Shown piece after piece: positions 35,173 to 47,125 of a DNA stretch of 64,000 nucleotides. The position numbers and the translations under genes are program-made. The DNA lies in contig CM060831.1 of assembly GCA_030762175.1 (NCBI GenBank), forward strand, positions 97,169,501 to 97,233,500. The letters run 5' to 3'. The notes under the pieces were generated by a model. The model made no database searches. It was not told the origin of the DNA and worked only from the letters and a program-made list of their open reading frames with translations. Position 1 is the stretch's first letter. Each line of letters starts with the position of its first letter. This stretch comes from Metallyticus violacea. Taxonomy: Eukaryota > Arthropoda > Insecta > Mantodea > Metallyticidae.

Positions 35173-36051
35173 CGGAGGATGTCAAAAATGTATACATACT
35201 CTCACAGTAGATATCTATTTAATATATTTCAAAGTTGGACCGAAAAACAACAGTAATGTGTAGCATGATGTTCTGTAAATAGATGTGACTGAAATACATT
35301 ATGTTAGTGTTGCTACGTGACAGGTAAATCAACAATGAACAAACGAAACCAAGGTTATCGTATGATGTTCTGTAAACAGATGTGATTCACATCACGTTAT
35401 GCTAGCGTTGCTGCAAAAAAAATGAAGTCAAGATTATCGTTTGAACAGCGGAAAGCCTCTTCGAAGTGGTATTGGAAAACCGAGAATGTTGTTGAAGTTC
35501 AAAGACAATGGTGACGTGTGTACAGAACAGAACCGCCAACGCGAGTAACAATTGTTGCACGCATTCGAGACAAATTTGAAACTCATGGTATCGTATGCGA
35601 CGTTCACCATGGCAGATCTGGGAGACCTCGCACAGTAACAAGCCCCACATCCTCGGCTATATTTTGGAACGTTTTGAGCACTCGCCGCAGAAATCTACAA
35701 TGCTATGTGCTCGTGAGAATGGGATTAGCAGAACCAAAGGACGTCGTATTATTAAAACAGCAAAGTTGAAAGTTCTCATCCCAAAACTTTTGCATGCATT
35801 AAATGAAAATGACCCTGAAACGGCATGTGCTGCAATCGCTGAGAACACTTTCGCAAACGTTGCTCAATCAGTGGTTCAACGTACTCAGAAATGTATCGAT
35901 ATCGATAATGGGCATTTTAAGCAACTGCTGTAACTGTAAAGGTCTAAGATGATTAGTGCTCATCATTTTCTGTTGGTGTGAATCCAGTTTTGTTATGTTA
36001 ACACAGTTTTTTCTTCGTTTGAAGTGTGTAAACATTCTTTGGCACACTCTG
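35173..36051 (+). mobile_element. Internally deleted DDE (Tc1/mariner-type) transposon
   Basis: TA-flanked 879-bp unit. The left end ggatgtcaaaaatgtatacata and the right end, reversed, gagtgtgccaaagaatgttt, are related inverted termini, with the inner right end gtttacacacttcaaacgaag. It contains the two ends of one transposase gene joined by a deletion. It resembles deletion derivatives that can become MITEs. Confidence 0.75.
35422..35932 (+). pseudogene. Transposase remnant: N-terminal HTH domain fused to C-terminus
   Basis: From ATG 35,422 the frame reads MKSRLSFEQRKASSKWYW, then an in-frame stop at QRQW*, then EPPTRVTIVARIRDKFETHG and HHGRSGRPRTVTSP. That is the N-terminal helix-turn-helix with the GRSGRPR linker of this DDE transposase family. 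After a frameshift near 35,650: RFEHSPQKSTMLCARENGIS, RRIIKTAKLKVLIP and LLHALNENDPE, the second helix-turn-helix and linker to the catalytic domain. The DDE core is absent: the frame jumps to TFANVAQSVVQRTQKCID, a normal C-terminus, and stops after HFKQLL. Non-functional. Confidence 0.8.
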
Positions 36052-38000
36052 TATGTATGTGTGTATTTTATATGTATGAAAATATATAAAGAATAACCAT
36101 TAGACAAACATTTATAATACCATAGACAATCATAGTCTGTTATTTCATTGTATATATACAATATAAATAAAAATACATATAAAATAATTAGACAAAAAAA
36201 AGGCGGGGGAAATTATTTGCCATTACATAGGCACCAACAGTACACTATTTTATTGTACGATATATTTGTAATGAGAGTGCCATTTGTAAAAGGCTAAGCT
36301 AAGCTTCAAGTTTATAAAATAATATGTAAACATTAAATTGTCGTTTTCGCTGATGCAAGTAGTACATAAAAAAAAAAGAAGAATTTAATGCTTCCCACTA
36401 AAATCTAAGATGTACTAATATCAGTCAAAATGCCTAGTGGCATAATAAACATTTCTAAACAAGGGGTTTAGATGTTGAGTGGCCCATTATAAATAAACCA
36501 TATTTGTATTTGAAAATCGAAAGATATAAATATGTAATTTCCCAGTAGAGCTGTATTTATATTACACACGTTATTTAAATAATTACTTTTCACTTTGGTA
36601 TAAACATGAACAATCATTTTATGACTAGACGTAGACATATATTAAGCAGGATTTTTTTTTTTTTTTTTTTAATTTTGAACCATTCTTCGCGCACCTTCGC
36701 GTTTATATTATCAAATTATCGGTTTTGGCCTCTCCTCTTCAGAAAAAGGAGAGAAAAGGAAAGAAAGAATCTCCTTTTTCTTCATTTTTCTCTGTTTCCT
36801 TATTGATTGACAGTTTTTCTCTCTCCTTTCATTTAATAAGAATACGACGGTACATGCAAATTAAGGAATTTAAGACATTTGTGATTATCTAGAACATTGT
36901 CACGAGGCATAACATAATCTCGATAGTTCCTAGAAATTTGATCCTCTAAAAGCAATCTAAGAGTAAAACATGAGAATGATGAAGGTTATATTGTTATATG
37001 CATTCAAGTGGTTGAATGGACAGTTTGGAAGTGAGTGTGGCCTAAATAAGCTACAAATGTCTGAATTTTCATAAATTTAAAAACTGAATTAAGAATAAAT
37101 AGAAAAATATGTAAAACATTTTTGGGCCTACTAGTTTTTGGTGTAATTAGTGGATTAAACAAAACTTTAACAAGTCCTTTGTCACAATTTCTGACATTTA
37201 TTTCAATGTGATACAAAACTTTTGCTTAACAGCTTACTTTTCTTATTTTAACTGAATACTTCATTTTAAAGCTTATGCTTGGTCTAATCAGTTAGTGTTC
37301 CATATTTGAAAATAAGTTAAAGTTTTGTTGTGCTAAGCGTCTTGTAATTATGTCGGGAAGCAGGTAAGTGTGTGTACTATTTTATACGAGTTTAATTTTG
37401 AACATACTGCCACGCAAACCGCTCGAAAAGTTGTATAAGCATGGACAAAAAGAAATCACAGGAAAATTTTAACTGGAAATTTCAGCCTGGGAGACGAGAA
37501 GGGTTAAGGATGACAAAATAAAATTAATGATTATGAACTCAGGGAAATTTCGTAGGAAAATGCCCGTTAAACTACTTGAGAACTTGTTAAGTAATTTAAG
37601 TTTGCACCTTGAATTGTTTATGATCGCTTGAAGAAAATAAGAACAAAATAAAACAAACGTATATTTCAAAATTTTATCATTTATTCTTGAATTAATTTCG
37701 CTGAACATAATTATTTTACAGATCATAAACTATAAAAAATAAATTGAATAAAAAGAATCATTGCCATTTAAAGGATTTTTTTTATAATTTAAAGTAAAAC
37801 ACTGGATCAATTGGACAATTCATTATTAAGTTATAAAACACTGGAAACCAGTAATGTTGCCATTAGTTGGTAGCCAGCTAACTACTTAAACTGGGTTTAA
37901 CCGCCGAAAACCGAACGTGAGGATCTTTCTCACCCTGGTTAGCTGTTCCTACTTAATATCTACATTACCCTACATATTTCTTCAATTAGTAAACTGCATT
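36052..38000. other. AT-rich DNA, nothing recognised
   Basis: Short homopolymer runs only (for example T18 at about 36,653). No supported gene. Confidence 0.45.
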
Positions 38001-38599
38001 ATTCACCAGTTCGTATTTATTTGTACATATAACCCTTGTTCACTATATGTTTTACTCACTGCTCTTCACAGATATTTCAATTACAATTATCTAATCACTT
38101 AAACTTATACCATCACCTTTTATTAACCAACATTACCTTCTCCTCGAACTGCTCTACTCCTGACTCCTCCTTTCCTCGTGGTCTTTACCTCCCCTTCAGT
38201 TTTCTTTCTTCTCCCCCCTTGAGTGTGTTGTTTATTATAGTAGCCATCACATCTTCTTTCTTTTTAAACATTTGGATGGTTTGAATAGTTGTTGGTGTCG
38301 TATTAATGATATATTTGAACTTTTATCACTTCCCCCTTCTCTTGATTTTCTGTCCGCTTCACCTTCCCTCACTCTTCTTTCTTCATGTCTGGCCATTATA
38401 CTATTAGTTATTATTTTAAAGTCATTGTTATAATTGTCACCAGCTCCTACTTTACTCCTCACTCCTTTGTTCTCCTTCCTTCCTCCCACTCTTCATCTTC
38501 ATTTTGACTTTCTTTCTTCTCCGCCTTATTGTCTTCCCTCATCATCTTCACTATTTCTTTCATTCTCTTCTTCCCCATAGCTTGGTGCTGCACTTGTAG

Positions 38600-39760
38600 A
38601 ATTTAATATTTGTAATCTGGCTGATCTTCTAATCCCATCCTAAGCTTGTTCTGTCTCAACCTGTTCCAACTTTTCTTCCCATGCAAGTCTACTAATTTTT
38701 TGAGCCAGTTTCTCCAAATGCTTGTGTAAAGGTTTATCTGTTATAATAGATGATATTTGTAATCCACCTAAATTTTCCTTTTCATCCTTATCTGTTGAAA
38801 ATAATATACGCACTCAAAAAGGTTATGTTATGGTGTCCCTTGTAACAAATATTATAAGAAGATTTATTAATTTTGTGCCAGTAGGTTTTACGTGTTTTAA
38901 TTGTAATCTCAAATAGACGCTGTTAAAGATGAAAGTTCTTCCCACTTCACATTGGTCCCACTCACGCTGCCAATTTGCTTTTATTGTTATTTTAATATTT
39001 TTGAGTAATTATAACTTCCATTTATTTATCTTATTTTCTCAAAATTCTCCTTTTTTATCCAGTAGATTTCTCCCCTTAACTTTATTAGATAATAAATTGT
39101 TCATATGGCCTGGTTATAAATAGGGCCATTGTTGGCGTTGTGTTTACTGCGCCAATGAATCTTAACAGTGTTTTCCGCTGGGTTGTTCTTAATTGATTTC
39201 CAGTTAGGACATGATGCCTATACTTCCACCCCATAGGTAATAATTGCTGCATATATATTATTGTGATAAATTGATATTGTTTCTAGTGTTATTTTGGTTG
39301 AGTTATCCTTGTCAAATGCATAGTGCTTTTTTCCCATTTTGCTTATATATTGAGAATGGTTTCTGAAGTAGAATTTTTCCTTCCAATAATATACCAAAAT
39401 TTTAACTTCTTTTAGCCTCCTTATTGACTGATTACTGTATTTTATGGTTGGGTCTCTTTTTAACTTTCCTTTTAAAATCATGTTACCTGATTTTGCTGGA
39501 GCTATTTGTAATCGTGAGTTACTACACCAAAGTTTTAGTTTGTCAGTTTGTCAGTTATGTTGTTACCTTTACTTCTACCTCTCTTCTGTTATTATCGGCA
39601 TGTGCTATGATACTGACTGTTTCCGGCTCTTCTTGCACAATCTAATAGTGTTTCAAGAACAATGTCCCAGAAAATTGGTCCTAGAACCGACCCTTGGAGA
39701 CATGCTTTTGTTATTTTTTTCTACTATTCTTCTATCCCTTTTATGTAGACCTTTTTGTTT
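38600..39760 (-). pseudogene. Second non-LTR retrotransposon fragment (RT C-terminal region)
   Basis: On the minus strand: QGSVLGPIFWDIVLETLLD (about 39,695-39,640), the RT palm-entry motif. Then NSRLQIAPAKSGNMILKGKL and DPTIKYSNQSIRRLKEVKIL with YYWKEKFYFRNHSQYI, in the frame 39,218-39,481 extended upstream. Then IYNNIYAAIITYGVEVWAP. This follows the R1/jockey-type order: palm, 'L-x-x-A-x-x-K-(S/T)', 'Y-L-G-(I/V)-x-x-D', then the GxEVW thumb. The catalytic Y/F-A-D-D itself is not readable. Downstream (38,000-38,700) the minus strand is purine-rich and open for acidic runs, possibly 3' sequence of the same element. The break at 39,760-39,790 abuts a mariner. Confidence 0.7.
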
Positions 39761-39789
39761 TGTTGCAATAATGTTTTATTAGAGATAAA

Positions 39790-40686
39790 AAAATAAGAAC
39801 AGCGAAAACATCTGACAAATGGATTACATATGAATTAAAGAGGATCAAAAACACTATAGGTTTGAAGTCCGTTCTTCCCTGCTTTTGCGCAACAAACATT
39901 ATCTTCTTTTGGATTGTGATGAAAAGTGGATTCTCTAAGACAACATCAAACGATTGGCACAAGTTCAATCTCGATAAAACACCAAAACCAAAAATACAGA
40001 GGAAGGCTATATGGTCTGATACTGGTTTGGTACACTACGATCTTCTGCCTCGTAGCGAAACAATTATTTTGAAAAAGTATTATCAAGAAACGTACAAAAT
40101 GCATCAGAAAGGGCCTCCCGGTCATGTTCTCCCAAAGAAACATCAGGAACTGAATGAACTGGGCTACGAAATTGTCGGTCCTGGTATAGTGGTAACCATA
40201 CTTGCCTCGTAAACCCAAGGTCGCGGGTTTAAACCCGGCCAGGATTGATGGATTTACGGCATGAAAAAGAACCTCAAGCCTGAAAGAAGAGGCCTCTGAG
40301 CAAAATTTGTTGGCCCTTTCACGTTCTGAATTGAATGGGACGCTGATGACCTGAAATGTTAAAGAGCGTCCGTAAATAAACCAAATGAAACAAACAAATC
40401 TATGAAACTGTCTCATTCAACAAATTTAACTAAGCACTCACCAGCTGGCCTTCACTTATTCAAACAGTTTCCTGAAGAATAAAGTCTTCAATTGCCATAA
40501 ACAAGCTGCTGTGGCATAGGAAAGTTGCATCGTCTCTAGAAGTCACGGGTTTAATCCAATTGCTACTAATTGGCAAAAACGTACAAATGCGGATGGTGGT
40601 TATGTTGATTTATAAAGTTAAATTTGAATTTATTGGTGGATTATTTGGGTGTAATAAAAGCCGCTACTAATTTCTTTGCAACCTAA
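39790..40686 (+). mobile_element. Mariner (irritans-type) remnant, interrupted by a SINE
   Basis: The plus strand carries the C-terminal two thirds of a mariner transposase in three frames. EDQKHYRFEVRSSLLLRN is followed by DCDEKWIL with the first catalytic aspartate (39,918), then a stop. Next come PKPKIQRKAIWSD, GLVHYDLLPRSETI and YYQETYKMHQKG, then LNELGYEIV. The second catalytic aspartate region has been deleted between HQKG and LNELG. After the SINE (40,177-40,399): LSHSTNLTKHSPAGLHLFKQF, equivalent to PHPPYSPDLSPxDYHLF, but with the third catalytic D replaced by T/K-type residues. The end NWQKRTNADGGYVDL* is the normal C-terminus. The 3' terminus cctaa-ta at about 40,686 fits a mariner TIR with TA. 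The 5' part and left terminus are missing. Confidence 0.85.
40177..40399 (+). repeat. SINE family A inserted in the mariner, with 13-bp target duplication
   Basis: The tRNA-like head (ggtcctggtatagtggtaacc) runs to the family tail (gacgctgatgacctga, gcgtccgtaaataaa). About 60 bp of the body (tttcgg...gtacat) is deleted. The duplication ctacgaaattgtc (40,164-40,176) and ctatgaaactgtc (40,400-40,412) differ at two bases and come from the mariner codons for YE(I/T)V. The SINE is therefore younger than the mariner. Confidence 0.93.
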
Positions 40687-40689
40687 TAC

Positions 40690-41960
40690 TTGAAAGTAAA
40701 TAAAATGCTATAAATTGTAGAATTCATTTAATAAAGCAAACCTTCAATGTGCAAAGTCATTTTAGACAACATTATTTTATCATTAACTCATTTATGCGCA
40801 TTGCTTTGTTAAACTGTTAGATTATTGTTATTATTGACTCTTATTTGTTAATTGTTTCCTGTTTTAATTATTTAAAAACCTTAATTATTAAAAAATGGCA
40901 AACTTGTTTGACTTAGGTAACCATGTAATTACGACATGTTTGAAAATGTTGTTCTCTGTTTCTCTAGCTGCAAAACCAAAGCATCAAACGCACTATATCA
41001 CTGAAAAATTAATTGGAGAGCCTTTCTCAGGCTCTTCCAAGGCAAGAACAACCGCAGTAAAAGTGTAATTTATTAATTCGAACCTGTTGAATTTTATGTT
41101 AATAAGACAGCCGTGCTAGGGATGCCTCGTGTCCGCTTTATTTATCTTCAACAGTTACACTGCAGTACACGACTGGGGTCAAGCTCAAGAGCTGTTACTG
41201 GATACCATTGTGAATTCATCTGAGAAGTTATCTGCTGTGTAGGCAGGCAAGTTATTGTTAACTCACGCAATATTCACGGAAACGGGACGACAACCCCCCT
41301 CCCGCCTTAGCTCTTTCTGTGTGTAACTGCTGAGGAAGCCAGAACAGTTGCATTGTGTTGTTATGTTTGTTACGAAACTACAGGCGTTTGACCGTATCTG
41401 AAATCTGATTTCATTGCATCTTTATAAGCTTCAACAAATACCGATCAGATCATCCTTGTGGAATGTTTCAAATTGTCTTTTTTATGTTTACATTACGAAA
41501 CCTCCTTCTTCTTACTGTGAAGCCAACTTTCCTTTTATCTGACATGTATTTATGATAGGTCATCTTAGTACACTTTTGAATCTGGTAATACTTACATTTC
41601 TGTTTGTCGTTTCCAATTTATACTTAGGGTCCAGGTTAAATAGCTAAAAAGAAATGTTAACAAAATGATTGGCATCTCCCTTTCCTCCAGCTTCATTTAC
41701 GATCTTGCATTTCATACACTACTGCTCATTAGTTTCAATATACCTGTTCGTTTACATAAAATCGGCTTTAATTAAATTAAAATTAATAATTACGTAGAGG
41801 CTAGGTTTTATAGTAAGTAAATAGCATATTGTTTTAAAAGGTCATTCTATAAGAGCGATATTTTTGCGTTTGAGAAACATAAAACTATAGAAACCTGAAA
41901 CAGTATGTTGCGTTGGCTGGGTCATAAGTGCTTATCAGCTTTTGCTGTTCCCTGTTGTAC
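40690..41960. other. Unassigned AT-rich sequence
   Basis: No supported gene. Confidence 0.4.
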
Positions 41961-41963
41961 TAT

Positions 41964-42660
41964 GAGAGTGAATCAAATATAAACCGGATTTTATTTGTAA
42001 TTTATCGAAACCAAAATAAATAAAAAAGGAGATACACGTAGTTTTTCTGCATAAGTTACACATTTTTTTACAGTGGTTAGGAAGATTCATAATCACATTA
42101 TTGAAGAAAGAATGGAGTTGAGTTTATAGCTAATTGAGCAAAAATTCTTCCATGTCGAATCGCCGATCTTCAAATGGTTCAAACATATGGTAATCGCAAG
42201 ACAGCAAGTATGAACTATAGGAAGGGTGTTTAAACGCTGTCTAGTGGATTTCTTTGAGTTTTTCCCTTGTTAAAATAGCCATGGGCCTGTTTGAAGCAGA
42301 ACTTCTCGAATCGATTATTGACTTCTTTGGTCTTGTATCGACCAAAAACTGGCTGCATTGACTGATCGACTTTCATGAAAAATATTAATGAAGAAAATGC
42401 TTTGGGAGCCTCAGAAAACTTCACGAGATACTTCCCAGCTGATAGGCGAGTTGCTCGTTCAGACTCAGGAGTATACTGGTGTCAATTTACGATTTTTTCT
42501 TGATCCCGATATTCCAAAAGTCTCTGAAACACTCCCACACTTGCAGCCTTTTGGATTCTCAGTAAAAATTCAAGAAACCTACTTTGCCGAGATTTTTTAG
42601 TAACTCGAGTAATCTGAAACAAAGTATTGTAATTTAATCCACCATCATACTCGATGACAT
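41964..42660 (-). pseudogene. Third mariner-type transposase remnant
   Basis: On the minus strand about 42,482-42,390 reads HQYTPESERATRLSAGKY, equivalent to the HHYTPESK that follows DETW in mariner transposases. The next frame continues FGRYKTKEVNNRFEKFCF and AHGYFNKGKTQRNPL, similar to the C-terminal region. A terminus-like ggtttatatttgattcactc (reverse complement of 41,966-41,985) closes it, like other elements of this type. The core between YTPE and the C-terminus is missing. The opposite end was not found. Confidence 0.5.
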
Positions 42661-43170
42661 GGTGCTGGACGGTCCGAATGTTTTATTTCGTTACGTTCAT
42701 CCGAGATCAAGTTTGGTGACTTTAATTTCCCATACCTTCTGTATTTGTGGAAATTTTGCGCCACTTATAGACTTGTGCTTCTTATCCCCAAACCGCATTC
42801 TCCATCTTTGCAACATTTCGGCCAGTTTTACGTCCATCCACTTCCATCTGCGCAATCGATGAGCATATCTCTTAATCGGCCATGAAGCTACTGAAAAACA
42901 AATGCCTGTATGAGGGGAACCGGTCTCAAAGGCGTGTCTTGCTATATACTGCTGATTAATACTCTGTTCATTCCACCTGTGCAACAAGGTCATATTGCAA
43001 GATAAATGCCTTGAGTTTGTTGTGGATAAAACATTCGCTTTGAACGGAAAGCATGGTGAATCAAAACAGTTTAAGCTACAGTAAAGCAGTTTCTACATCT
43101 ACAGGCTTGTTTGTCTATTTTAGACACCGCCTTTCTGTACTCGTTTGTACAATTCCTCATTCATGGATGG
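42661..43170. other. Unassigned; minus-strand frame of 98 codons without recognised domain
   Basis: The frame at 42,697-42,993 is basic and rich in Trp/Arg (RRWKWMD, QRWRMRFGDKKH). It may continue the neighbouring transposon but I could not align it to a transposase motif. Confidence 0.3.
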
Positions 43171-43179
43171 ATCAATGGA

Positions 43180-43510
43180 TGGTTTAGGGCGAGGAGAATA
43201 CTTTCCATACTTGAGCCTTGCTAATGGCTGGTCCTTTATGCCTATGCCCCCATTGAGTGTGTGAGGAAGATATGGGGGGTGACTGCGCGTACGCAGATAA
43301 ACCACCTCTAATCCTGTGGAGCCTCCTACCAAGCTGTACGAGCCCTTCAGAAGGCCCGCTTCCATTCCAGACGCAGGGGCAAAAACCTTTCCAAAGTGCA
43401 AGCCACTATCACACGCACCAGTCCACCACGTCCTGACACATTCGATTCTATAACAGAATCAATATGAAATGGGAGGTTATTCAGGGCTCGCGCCGACTTC
43501 TGATCAAGTT
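43180..43510 (+). repeat. Dispersed repeat family E, copy 2
   Basis: Matches 5,060-5,290 (gagccttgct, then ccttttatgcctatg / ccttttgtgcctatg, then cttccattccagacg, gcaaaaacc-ttccaaag, ataacagaatcaatatgaaa). Same orientation as copy 1. Confidence 0.65.
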
Positions 43511-44080
43511 ACATAATTCGAGTACGTGCGGAATTTTGTATTGGGGTGGTACCTAGAAGCTAAACCGACCGCCTTTCGGCTGCAGGCAAGTGATGCTTCC
43601 CAAACGCACCGTTCCGAGCTTCGTACGGAACAGCTGGTCGTTCGGCCGGCCGGCCTTACCTAGCACACGCCTCTCATTCGTTAACCTAAGTTAACTGACC
43701 AGAGCATTTAGGGAGCTCACAAACCTTCCCCCAACACACAGCGCTTGAGGACTTAATCTGTCAACATGGTACACACCTGAAGCACTCCCAAGTGGCACAC
43801 TGCAGCCGCGAGTACTCAATTTACCGGGGTGTCATCACCACATGTCCCACAGAGTGCAACTCATCCGGACACTTCCCGAAGGAAGGGGTTCGAATAGTCC
43901 AGTCCTGCGTTCCTCTACAAATGTCAGAGGTACCACTCAGGGTCCGCAGAGCCCGCATCTGGAGCGGAAAATTCTTTGATTGTAAATATCCATCCAGCAT
44001 TTGTCTAAGTGACATGGAGAAACCAGGAAAAACCCAACAAATTGAACCAAGAATAACTTAATGAAGTATTTTTCATTATT
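43511..44080. other. GC-richer block, repeat-like, unassigned
   Basis: It contains ggccggccggcc (about 43,645) and a gaaggggttcgaatagtcc B-box-like motif (about 43,881). Overlapping frames on both strands show no domain. The phrase ggagaaaccaggaaaaaccc (44,015) resembles the gaggaaaacctggaaaaaac of SINE B, so this may be a diverged relative. Confidence 0.35.
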
Positions 44081-44780
44081 GTAACATTTGTAACACTGTA
44101 ACCATTTTAAATAAAATTTCTGCAGTGCAAAATTAATACACAATTCAAGGATACATGCATCCATAAATAGATTTGACTTTTGGATTTTGTAAAGTCGTAC
44201 AGGTATAAAATAGTTAGCCATTTACATCTAATTACAATGTTCTCTACAAGTAGAACAAACTACTGGAAAAGAAAAATGCAATGCAAATACAATTTACTTT
44301 ATATATGTCATATCAAGAGCTCTGTTGAATAATTAAACTTCAATTGTTCTAATGTAAAATTTATTTTATCAGTTTTCTCTGTATCCAATCTAGAAATAAC
44401 CTTTCCTTGAAAACATTTATTAATAAAGTCACTCCTTCAATGAGCGAATTATTATTATAATTAGTCAGGCGACTCACTAAATTATCCAAATTCTCCTTAC
44501 ATATTCACTTCTTACTCCACTTCGCTCCAAGATCGAACTGAACTTCTCCACAGGCAAAAACAAAATTTTAAAAATATATTCCAAATGTCTGAACACCTTA
44601 AACCTAATGGATATAGATGGGGCAGCGTCATATTTATCATGTATTTTAACGAAAAGGACAAGTCACCTTTGGCAATAGTTATAAACGGGTATACCTGTCA
44701 TCCCTTAACCTCACTTGCGAAGGAATCGAAACGTGTTATAATATCCTGCGCACACAATTCATTAAAACTCTCTTCAACTC
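44081..44780. other. AT-rich DNA, nothing recognised
   Basis: No supported gene. Confidence 0.35.
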
Positions 44781-44781
44781 A

Positions 44782-45048
44782 CTACAAAACTCGTTTTATA
44801 CGTTCTTCCGGATCTTTCCTTTTATTGCTAAACCTCACTGCCACATATGATGGTAGATCAGGGAAAACTGCATAGGAAAACGTCTTCTTAACCACAAATT
44901 TTGATACGAAACGTTTAAAACACACATAGTGTATACTCTTTACCCATTTATGATTTAATGACTGTTCTTTAGGACATTTAAATATGGTAGTATGTGGTGT
45001 ACACTGCCACAACATAGAGGTACAACCGCGCACACAAGAAAAATCCAT
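44782..45048 (-). CDS. THAP-like zinc-finger reading frame (possible exon or relic)
   Basis: An 88-codon frame starts MDFSCVRGCTSM. That fits the N-terminus of THAP domains: Met, about three residues, then C-x(2-4)-C. Next come IFKCPKEQSLNHKWVKSI, equivalent to the THAP 'F-x-F-P-K-(D/E)-x-x-x-x-x-x-W' with its invariant Pro and Trp, then KFVVKKTFSYAVFPDLP, near the C-terminal part of the domain. The second metal pair (C-x2-H before F) is not present: KFVVKK stands where CSxHFV would be. After residue 88 there are frequent stops; a host first exon should end in a splice donor, which I did not find. THAP domains occur in P-element-type transposases and in host DNA-binding proteins. An AAAATGGCGG motif lies about 190 bp upstream. 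Function unknown; may be a pseudogene. Confidence 0.35.
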   Translation of the reverse strand: MDFSCVRGCTSMLWQCTPHTTIFKCPKEQSLNHKWVKSIHYVCFKRFVSKFVVKKTFSYAVFPDLPSYVAVRFSNKRKDPEERIKRVL

Positions 45049-47090
45049 GTTGTACTAAACACTTTCTATTACACTAGTTCCTGTTGTAATTTCACTAAAT
45101 CAAATTAACTTAATTAAAAAAAGAACTACTGTTGATTTACTCCAACTATAATCAAATGTAATAAAACACGTGATTGCAAGGAACCAAATAAACCCATGTA
45201 TTTAAGAGCAATAACATGCCTGAACTTTGACCTCCGCCATTTTGTGTAGTGTCTGTCCTGAATGAGCTATGGCATAGAATCCTGAGCGCGTCATATATTT
45301 CTGCAGGTGAAACTTACATAGAGTAACAGGCTCTTCTTCTTTTCTTAAGTATAAGCACAACCTTCGGCAATAATGGAATTCCTAAGACCATTGGTGACTA
45401 CAGTACACTAAGCTGTCATTTTTTCCTTCTTGGTGCGATTTCGGTTATAAAAGTAGATTCACTTTTTAGGGCGGTACTTTAGGGTACTAGTTTTTAACGG
45501 AGTCAAACTACTTCCTAATAATAGTTTTATTCACACTGCTGTTGTTCTAGGCAAGTTTAAAACTTCTATTTGTGTTGCATACCAACACTTGGGTTTAACA
45601 AAATTCATTTATCTACACACATTAACCTAGACCTAACCTCAAGTGAATGCTACAAACCGTAAGACCCAGCGGTTTACTGCGGCTCGCTATGGTCTAACGA
45701 CCTCTGCTCGCCTCCTTTTCATAAGTACAAACCAAATAAATACAACAGTGGATGCTTAGACCTAACCTCGAGTGAATTCTACAAAAGGAAAACTTTTGTA
45801 ATAATGTTCCCACCTACTCTCCTGCTATATTACGTAAGTTTAAAACTACTTCATATACACGGAAGGGAAACTTGAAAGTGAGATGCATATATTGAAGCTT
45901 AATTTTCTGCATAGAGAGCATGGATTTCAGATTACTTTCATTTATTAGGTCATAGCAGAAAATTACATCTGCCAATTCCCGTGTGGAATAATAATTTCCA
46001 TAACGTTTGCTCCAAGTTCAAAGACAAAACTACGTTAATAATCCTCCAAAATAAAATAAAAAGACAATCTTATATAACATTTCTTTACGATGTCGAATTA
46101 TAACAGATAAGAAAGTACTTATTATACTCACCCAGAATTAGGAATTCTATATAATGCACACACACTAACAGAACTTTACCGCTAGCTGCTTAATAAACAG
46201 CCTGCTGCGCATGCCCAAGACAAATGTGTATTGTTTTCTGCACAGACAGATGACTGTGGACATTGTCACACTCTTGTTTCCTGCATTCCAGGTCTCTGTT
46301 CCATAAATGTATTACAAGTGTTTGGACTTGTAACTTGTAGTTAGAATCCTGGTCCACACAACTCCATACTTACAAGTATACAAGTGAGTATTCATGGAGC
46401 ACTTGTAATTTGTATAAATTTCTCTGCGGTAGGAATATTCAAATACTGGTTCAAGTATATATTTTTAATAATTTTGGGAGACAGTTGACCTAAATATGCG
46501 ACGTATTAGCGAACGTGACGATAATAATGAGAGTAGGAGAGTATATATGGTAAGGTTATTGCTACAGCCACGAAAATAATTTCTTTTGATACCATTTTCA
46601 ACATTATTAGAAAAAAAACACAAACAAATGCAAATAAATTTATCAAATGAATTAATAAATAAATGACTGTACGCAATCGAGAAGCTCGATTCTTTTGCCA
46701 TTACTCGATGACTGAAATTAATATGCGACCGTCGTTCCAAAGTGAATTGCTATGCATGAATATTCACGAATATAATAAAGTATTTAAATTATCATTATTT
46801 CTGATTAAAATACAAGGTTCATTTAACAGAAAGACAATAATCTGCTATATACATTAAAAAATAAGAATTTATTAGTAAGTAGTGGGCATAACCTAATTCA
46901 AGGGTATGGCGAAGTATGGCAAACAGCTGTTTTTCCAACTTGGTCTTGTATGACTTCACTGTAACCTTTTACTAATAAATAATTTTACAAATGTTGCAAA
47001 TTCTTTTATGGGGCAGAAAGTTAACATAAGTTACATACTGTACAAGAATTTGTGCTAAAACATTTTTAATATGCCGCATTACGCCAATTT
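45049..47090. other. AT-rich DNA with short duplicated phrase
   Basis: agacctaacctcaagtgaat at about 45,631 recurs as agacctaacctcgagtgaat at about 45,759. No supported gene otherwise. Confidence 0.35.
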
Positions 47091-47125
47091 AAAGTGCACA
47101 TTTTTGTGCAACTGTAGTATTCAAA

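Noticed and set aside
39946..40416. 156-codon minus-strand protein
   Set aside because: Antisense of a SINE A copy and the mariner remnant.
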